Shown here: positions 59,869 to 64,000 of the stretch, piece by piece
Layout of the letters: every line of letters starts with the position of its first letter
How positions within the stretch are numbered: the stretch's first letter is position 1
Assembly: GCF_001553785.1 (NCBI RefSeq)
Contig: NZ_LOJP01000001.1
Coordinates: 5,893,987 to 5,957,986, forward strand
Length of the DNA: 64,000 bases
Source of the DNA: Actinoplanes sp. TFC3
GTDB lineage: Bacteria; Actinomycetota; Actinomycetes; Mycobacteriales; Micromonosporaceae
Reading direction: 5' to 3'
The notes under the pieces: model-generated
Database searches by the model: none
What the model was told of the DNA's origin: nothing
Seen by the model: the letters and a program-made list of their open reading frames with translations, nothing else
Position numbers and translations under genes: made by a program

Positions 59869-61244
59869 CAGCGTTCCAGGGCCGCGGATACTTCGAACTC
59901 GGCGATCTCGCTGGGGCTGACGACGACGCCCGGTGGCAGGTCGTCCTCGGCGGAGGCTGCCGAGCCGATCAGATACCGGTATTTACTGATGCGGCTGCGT
60001 GCCTGCCCCTTACCGGCCCGGGTTGCCACATCCAAATAGATGGCGTCCTGCCGGACCCTTCCCGAGGGCGGCTTCAGGGCTTTAAGAATGGCCGGCGAGT
60101 GACTGCTGACGATCAGCTGGGTCAGGGCGCCCTCTTTACGCCCTCTGTCAACCAGGAGGCGCAAGGACTCGACGAACTGGAAGAGCCTCCCCGGGAACAT
60201 GCCGTTCTCCGGCTCCTCGAAACAGATCAAGCCGGCACCAGCCGGATCGTAGAGGGCGGTGAGAAGAGCAATTGTGCGAAGAGTGCCATCCGAAGCCACC
60301 AGCGCCGAATATGGGGCCTCATCCTGGGTGATCACCTCGACCTGCCGTTGACGCCGGGCGTCATCCTCGTTCAAGGCCACTCGGACAATGCCGGGAATGA
60401 TGGTGGCCACGTCGGCGGACAGGTCGTTCAGCACTCCGTCCGGCCGATCCGCGTCGCCGGTTTCATCAACAAGACGACGCAGTGTATTGGCCAGATGGGC
60501 GCCATTGGTAGCCAGCATGTCGGGATCGTCGTAGGAGTCCGGCCGTCGCAGAGCGCTCGGATCGAGGTACAGCAGCCGCCAGGACTGCAATTCGCGCTTC
60601 AGGGCGTACAGCAATGGCAGATCCGTCGCCGTCGTGAGCGTGGACAACACGCTCGCGGTCGCGGAGATAGCGCGAAGGTGTCTTGCGCGGCTCGGATTGT
60701 CCTGCTCCAGGATGCTGAACCGGGGAAAACCCTGCTCATCCTCGTCGGTTTGCAGGAGATCGGCCACGCCGCCGGAGTACTTCACCTGCGGTCTGGCCGC
60801 ATGATCGAGGTCCCTGATCCATCGATCATCAGCCTGGCTGATCTTCCGGGCGCTTTCTCGGACGACGAAGGGCCGGAGAGCCCTGGTATGGCCCGTCTCC
60901 CGCAACTCGATGACGAGTTCGTAGCGAATACGGGAGTGGCTGACACGAACCGAGTCCCCGAAGGCGTCGGTTACCGAGCCGTCCAGCAGCACCTCGACCG
61001 CAAAAGACATGACTCTGACCGGAGTCCCATCGGTGAACCGGTGGAAGAGGTGAGCTATGTCGCCACGCGTCTGCTGTGCCGCCTCCAGCACCGGTTGACC
61101 GGCGAGCCGGCTGAGGAACTGGATGGCGTCGAAGATGTTGGACTTGCCGGCATTGTTGCGCCCGATGATGACCAGGAAAGGCGGGATGTCCAGCTTGAAG
61201 TCACGGAAGGACTTGAAGCCGTCGATCTCAATCCTGGTCAGCAT
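59868..61244 (-). CDS. OLD/RecF-like AAA ATPase (AAA_21 type) of the DUF4276 pair
   Basis: A 458-residue SMC/ABC-like ATPase. It opens LTRIEIDGFKSFRDFKLDIP, with Walker A IIGRNNAGKSNIF, the signature-like region SDGTLRTIALLTALY, Walker B LICFEEPENGMFP and the switch His in IVSSHSPAIL. There is no C-terminal TOPRIM domain, which the adjacent DUF4276 protein may supply in trans. Similar split OLD-like systems include PARIS. The gene begins 12 bases after the gatA stop, with GGGGCGAG as ribosome site, and is probably transcribed from the gat promoter. Base use is visibly less GC-biased than in gatA. Confidence 0.88.
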   Translation of the reverse strand: MLTRIEIDGFKSFRDFKLDIPPFLVIIGRNNAGKSNIFDAIQFLSRLAGQPVLEAAQQTRGDIAHLFHRFTDGTPVRVMSFAVEVLLDGSVTDAFGDSVRVSHSRIRYELVIELRETGHTRALRPFVVRESARKISQADDRWIRDLDHAARPQVKYSGGVADLLQTDEDEQGFPRFSILEQDNPSRARHLRAISATASVLSTLTTATDLPLLYALKRELQSWRLLYLDPSALRRPDSYDDPDMLATNGAHLANTLRRLVDETGDADRPDGVLNDLSADVATIIPGIVRVALNEDDARRQRQVEVITQDEAPYSALVASDGTLRTIALLTALYDPAGAGLICFEEPENGMFPGRLFQFVESLRLLVDRGRKEGALTQLIVSSHSPAILKALKPPSGRVRQDAIYLDVATRAGKGQARSRISKYRYLIGSAASAEDDLPPGVVVSPSEIAEFEVSAALER

Positions 61245-61256
61245 CGGGCTCGCCCC

Positions 61257-62741
61257 TTACAGCTCGGGCGGGGTGAAGGTGCCGACGGCTGATTCCAGGG
61301 CGGCGGCTACGCGGTACATCCGGTCGTCGGCCATGGTCGGGGCCATGACCTGGAAGCCGACCGGGAGACCCTCGGAGAGCCCGCACGGCACCGAGATGGC
61401 CGGGCCGCCGTAGAGGTTGGTCGGGATCGTGTAGAGGTCGGCGAGATACATCTGGTACGGGTCGGAGGTGCGCGAGCCGAACGGGAACGCCACGAACGGG
61501 GTGGTCGGCGAGATCAGCACGTCGACCTGCTCGAACGCCGAGGTGAAGTCGCGGGTGATCAGCGTGCGGACCTTCTGGGCCTGGCCGTAGTAGGCGTCGT
61601 AGTAGCCGCTGGACAGCGCGTACGTGCCAAGGATGATGCGGCGCTTGACCTCGGGGCCGAAGCCGGCCTCGCGGGTCAGCGACATGACTTCCTCGAGCGC
61701 GCGATTGCCGTCGTCGCCGACGCGCAGGCCGTAGCGCACGCCGTCGAAGCGGGCCAGGTTGGACGAGGCCTCGCTCGGGGCGATCAAATAGTACGCCGGG
61801 AGCGCGTACTCGAAGTGCGGGCAGGAGATCTCGACGACCTCGGCACCCAGCTTGACCAGCGCGTCGACCGACTCGCGGAACGCCGCCATGACACCCGGTT
61901 CGGCGCCCTCGCCGGCGAACTCCTTGACCAGGCCGAGCTTCACGCCGGTCAGGTCACCGGTGGCGCCCAGGCGCGCGGCCGCGACCACGTCGGGCACCGG
62001 CTGCGGGATCGACGTCGAGTCGCGCGGGTCGTGCCCGGCGATCGCGGCGTGCAGCAGGGCAGCGTCCTCGACCGTGCGGGCGCAGGGGCCGGGGGTGTCG
62101 AGCGAGGACGAGAACGCGATCAGGCCGTAGCGGGAGGTGCCGCCGTAGGTGGGCTTGGCGCCGACTGTGCCGGTGACCGCGCCGGGCTGGCGGATCGAGC
62201 CACCGGTGTCGGTGCCGATCGCCAGCGGGGCTTCGTACGCGGCGATCGAAGCGGCACTGCCACCGCCCGAGCCACCGGGGATGCGGCCCAGGTCCCACGG
62301 GTTGTTCGTGGGCCCGTAGGCCGAGTATTCGGTGGAGGAGCCCATCGCGAACTCGTCCATGTTGGTCTTGCCCAGCGACACGGTGCCCGCCGCGCGCAGG
62401 CGCTCGACGATCGTGGCGTCGTACGGCGGCTTCCAGCCCTCAAGGATCTTCGAGGCAGCGGTGGTGGGCACGCCCTTTGTCGCGATCACGTCCTTGACCG
62501 CGACCGGCACCCCGGCGAGCGGGCCGAGCTGCTCACCGCTGGCCCGGCGGGCGTCGATGCCGGCCGCAGCGGCCAACGCGCCCTCGCGGTCGACGTGCAG
62601 GAACGCGTGCACGCGCTCGTCGACCGCGGCGATCCGGTCCAGGTGGGCGGTGGCGACCTCGACGGCGGAGGCCTCACCGGAGGCGACCAGGCCGGCGATC
62701 TGCGCCGCGGTCATCCGGGTGACGTCACTCACGGCGCTCAC
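61257..62741 (-). CDS. gatA: Aspartyl/glutamyl-tRNA amidotransferase subunit A
   Basis: A 494-residue amidase-signature subunit of GatCAB, releasing ammonia from glutamine. The catalytic Lys is in VPVAVKDVIATKGVPT, the Gly/Ser-rich loop with the cis-Ser is GGSGGGSAASIAA, and the nucleophilic Ser is in IGTDTGGSIRQPGA. GTG 62741 overlaps the gatC stop by four bases (GTGA). The ATPase gene of the defence-like cassette follows 12 bases after its stop. Confidence 0.97.
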   Translation of the reverse strand: MSAVSDVTRMTAAQIAGLVASGEASAVEVATAHLDRIAAVDERVHAFLHVDREGALAAAAGIDARRASGEQLGPLAGVPVAVKDVIATKGVPTTAASKILEGWKPPYDATIVERLRAAGTVSLGKTNMDEFAMGSSTEYSAYGPTNNPWDLGRIPGGSGGGSAASIAAYEAPLAIGTDTGGSIRQPGAVTGTVGAKPTYGGTSRYGLIAFSSSLDTPGPCARTVEDAALLHAAIAGHDPRDSTSIPQPVPDVVAAARLGATGDLTGVKLGLVKEFAGEGAEPGVMAAFRESVDALVKLGAEVVEISCPHFEYALPAYYLIAPSEASSNLARFDGVRYGLRVGDDGNRALEEVMSLTREAGFGPEVKRRIILGTYALSSGYYDAYYGQAQKVRTLITRDFTSAFEQVDVLISPTTPFVAFPFGSRTSDPYQMYLADLYTIPTNLYGGPAISVPCGLSEGLPVGFQVMAPTMADDRMYRVAAALESAVGTFTPPEL

Positions 62742-63037
62742 TCCTCTTCGCTGAGAATGCGGGGCACGCGGAACCGGCCCTCGGCGGCATCGGGCGCTCC
62801 GGCCAGCACGTCGTCCTGCTGGAGGCTGGGCTGCACGACGTCATCGCGGTAGACGTTGGTCAGCGGCACGGAGTGCGACGTCGGAGGGATGTCCTCGGCA
62901 GCCACATCGCCGATCCGGGCGACCGACTGCAGGATGACGTCGAGCTGGCCGGCGAACTTGTCCAGCTCCTCCTCGGTCACGGCGAGCCGCGACAGGCGCG
63001 CCAGGTGCGCTACCTCTTCGCGGGAGATGGCGGCCAT
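62738..63037 (-). CDS. gatC: Aspartyl/glutamyl-tRNA amidotransferase subunit C
   Basis: A 99-residue stabilising subunit of GatCAB. It begins AISREEVAHLARLSRLAVTE and ends with PDAAEGRFRVPRILSEEE, the conserved GatC tail. ATG 63037 has GGGGG a few bases upstream; longer in-frame sequence is Arg/Trp-rich shadow. It is the first gene of the gat operon and is coupled to gatA. Confidence 0.96.
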   Translation of the reverse strand: MAAISREEVAHLARLSRLAVTEEELDKFAGQLDVILQSVARIGDVAAEDIPPTSHSVPLTNVYRDDVVQPSLQQDDVLAGAPDAAEGRFRVPRILSEEE

Positions 63038-63092
63038 CGTGCCCCCTGGTTGGCTTGAGAAATTCCGACCCGGTGAGTCTATTTGACCCCGC

Positions 63093-64000
63093 TCAGGTGG
63101 TGGCGAGCGCACCGGGAAGCGGCCGGTAGCGGGCCAGCCATTCCGCCAAGTCGGGCGCGGGCATGGGCCGGGCGTGGAACCAGCCCTGCGCGGCATGACA
63201 GCCGTACGCCGCCAGCAGCCGCCAGGTCCGCTCGTCCTCGACGCCCTCGGCGACCACCCGCAGCCCCAGGGACCCGGCCAGGTCGACCACCGAGCGCACG
63301 ATCGCCGCGTCATCGCGGTTCGCCGACATGCCGAGCACGAAGGACCGGTCGATCTTCACCTCGGACAATGGCATCCGGCGCACATGTTGCAGCGAGGAAT
63401 AGCCGGTGCCGAAATCGTCAAGGGAAATGGCTACTCCGGCGCGGTCCAGACGGGTGATCGTATCCAGCACGCGGTGCGGGTCGGCCATGAGAGCGGACTC
63501 GGTGATTTCGAGCTGAAGAAGGTCGGGGGTCACCTCGTACCGGTGCAGAAGGTCTTGAATTTCGGTCGCAATGCCCGGCGCGTGCAAATCCCGGACGCTG
63601 ACGTTTACCGATGCCCGCAAGGGAAGGCCCGCCGTGTTCCAATCGGCCAGCTGGGCGATTACCTCGTGCAGAACGCGACTGGTGAGCCTGCGCATGATTG
63701 GCGTTTTCTCGACCACGCGCAGCAATTCCTCCGGCCCGACCATGCCGCGTTCGGGGTGCTGCCAGCGCAGCAGGGCTTCGACGCCGACCACTTCGCCGGT
63801 CGCAATGGCCACCTGAGGCTGGTAGTAAATGGTGATACCGCCGTCGCCTGTTCGCAATGCCTCGCGCAGATCCGCAAGCAGGGCAAGGTCCGGCGCGGGC
63901 GGCTCGGCATCCCCTGTGTAAACGGCGAATTGGGCGCCTCGTTGCTTGGCGTCGTACATCGCCGACTCGGCCCGGCGCAGAAGCGTCGCACTGTCCCCCG
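63093..64000 (-). CDS. GGDEF-EAL protein, C-terminal part (start outside window)
   Basis: The frame is open to the window end. The first visible residues (LLRRAESAMYDAKQRG) are the end of a GGDEF domain. The EAL domain of about 250 residues is complete and has every usual position: EALLRW, NVSVRDLH, LEITESA, SLDDFGTGYSSLQHV, VKIDRSF and VVAEGVED. It should be an active c-di-GMP phosphodiesterase unless its upstream part prevents this. The N-terminal sensor cannot be seen. Confidence 0.92.
   Translation of the reverse strand, partial: GDSATLLRRAESAMYDAKQRGAQFAVYTGDAEPPAPDLALLADLREALRTGDGGITIYYQPQVAIATGEVVGVEALLRWQHPERGMVGPEELLRVVEKTPIMRRLTSRVLHEVIAQLADWNTAGLPLRASVNVSVRDLHAPGIATEIQDLLHRYEVTPDLLQLEITESALMADPHRVLDTITRLDRAGVAISLDDFGTGYSSLQHVRRMPLSEVKIDRSFVLGMSANRDDAAIVRSVVDLAGSLGLRVVAEGVEDERTWRLLAAYGCHAAQGWFHARPMPAPDLAEWLARYRPLPGALATT

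Noticed and set aside
1..64000. CRISPR arrays, insertion sequences, prophage genes
   Set aside because: No regularly spaced identical repeats, transposase or integrase motifs, or phage structural genes were seen. This is by eye and could miss a degraded element.

Overview
The window is a GC-rich actinobacterial chromosome segment, most likely from Micromonosporaceae (Actinoplanes-like). The signs are heavy use of GTG starts, tightly packed divergent and overlapping genes, an HU protein with a long Lys/Ala/Thr tail, a GatCAB amidotransferase, and several large GGDEF/EAL proteins. The assignment to a family is inference from gene content only.

Layout. 1-5.7 kb: end of a membrane protein gene, hupB, leuDC with a divergent IclR-type (NdgR/LtbR-like) regulator, then tRNA-Glu and tRNA-Gln flanked by gene remnants. 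5.7-18 kb: an FAH-family hydrolase, two ABC exporters each beside a regulator (XRE and TetR), a DNA glycosylase-like protein, a ribosome-rescue hydrolase, a pair of M16 peptidases, a six-hairpin glycosidase-like protein and a membrane endonuclease/phosphatase. 18-34.7 kb: a branched-chain amino acid block with cimA, ilvE, leuB, serA, ilvC-N-B and ilvD, interrupted by a tyrosine phosphatase, mannosyl-3-phosphoglycerate synthase and a GGDEF-EAL protein. 35-39.4 kb: a photosensory group with a SpoIIE-type phosphatase, an Rcp1-like response regulator and a bacteriophytochrome kinase. 39.4-46.7 kb: a secreted ricin-type lectin and a beta-mannosidase locus (GH2 enzyme, one intact and one truncated sugar permease, LacI regulator). 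46.7-55.7 kb: proline iminopeptidase, PHP phosphatase, a PAS-GGDEF-EAL protein, a 2-hydroxyacid dehydrogenase, a lipoprotein sugar dehydrogenase and a membrane metallophosphoesterase. 55.7-64 kb: gatB, an M1 lipoprotein peptidase, a two-gene ATPase/DUF4276 cassette, gatA, gatC and a third EAL protein cut by the window end.

How the genes work together. CimA, LeuCD and LeuB can make 2-ketobutyrate from pyruvate and acetyl-CoA; IlvBN, IlvC, IlvD and IlvE then complete isoleucine and valine. Both cimA and ilvB are preceded by a tiny leader peptide rich in Leu/Val/Ile codons, a hairpin starting at the leader stop codon, and a U-tailed terminator. They look like a matched pair of transcription attenuators.

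The most noteworthy items are this attenuator pair (the ilvB leader starts four bases after the stop codon of a GGDEF-EAL gene), the OLD-like ATPase plus DUF4276 cassette lying between gatA and gatB, the phytochrome/Rcp1/SpoIIE cluster, an EAL domain with a Lys in place of a catalytic Glu, and several gene remnants, one broken at a perfect 18-bp inverted duplication. All functional calls come from reading translated sequence; no database search was run.
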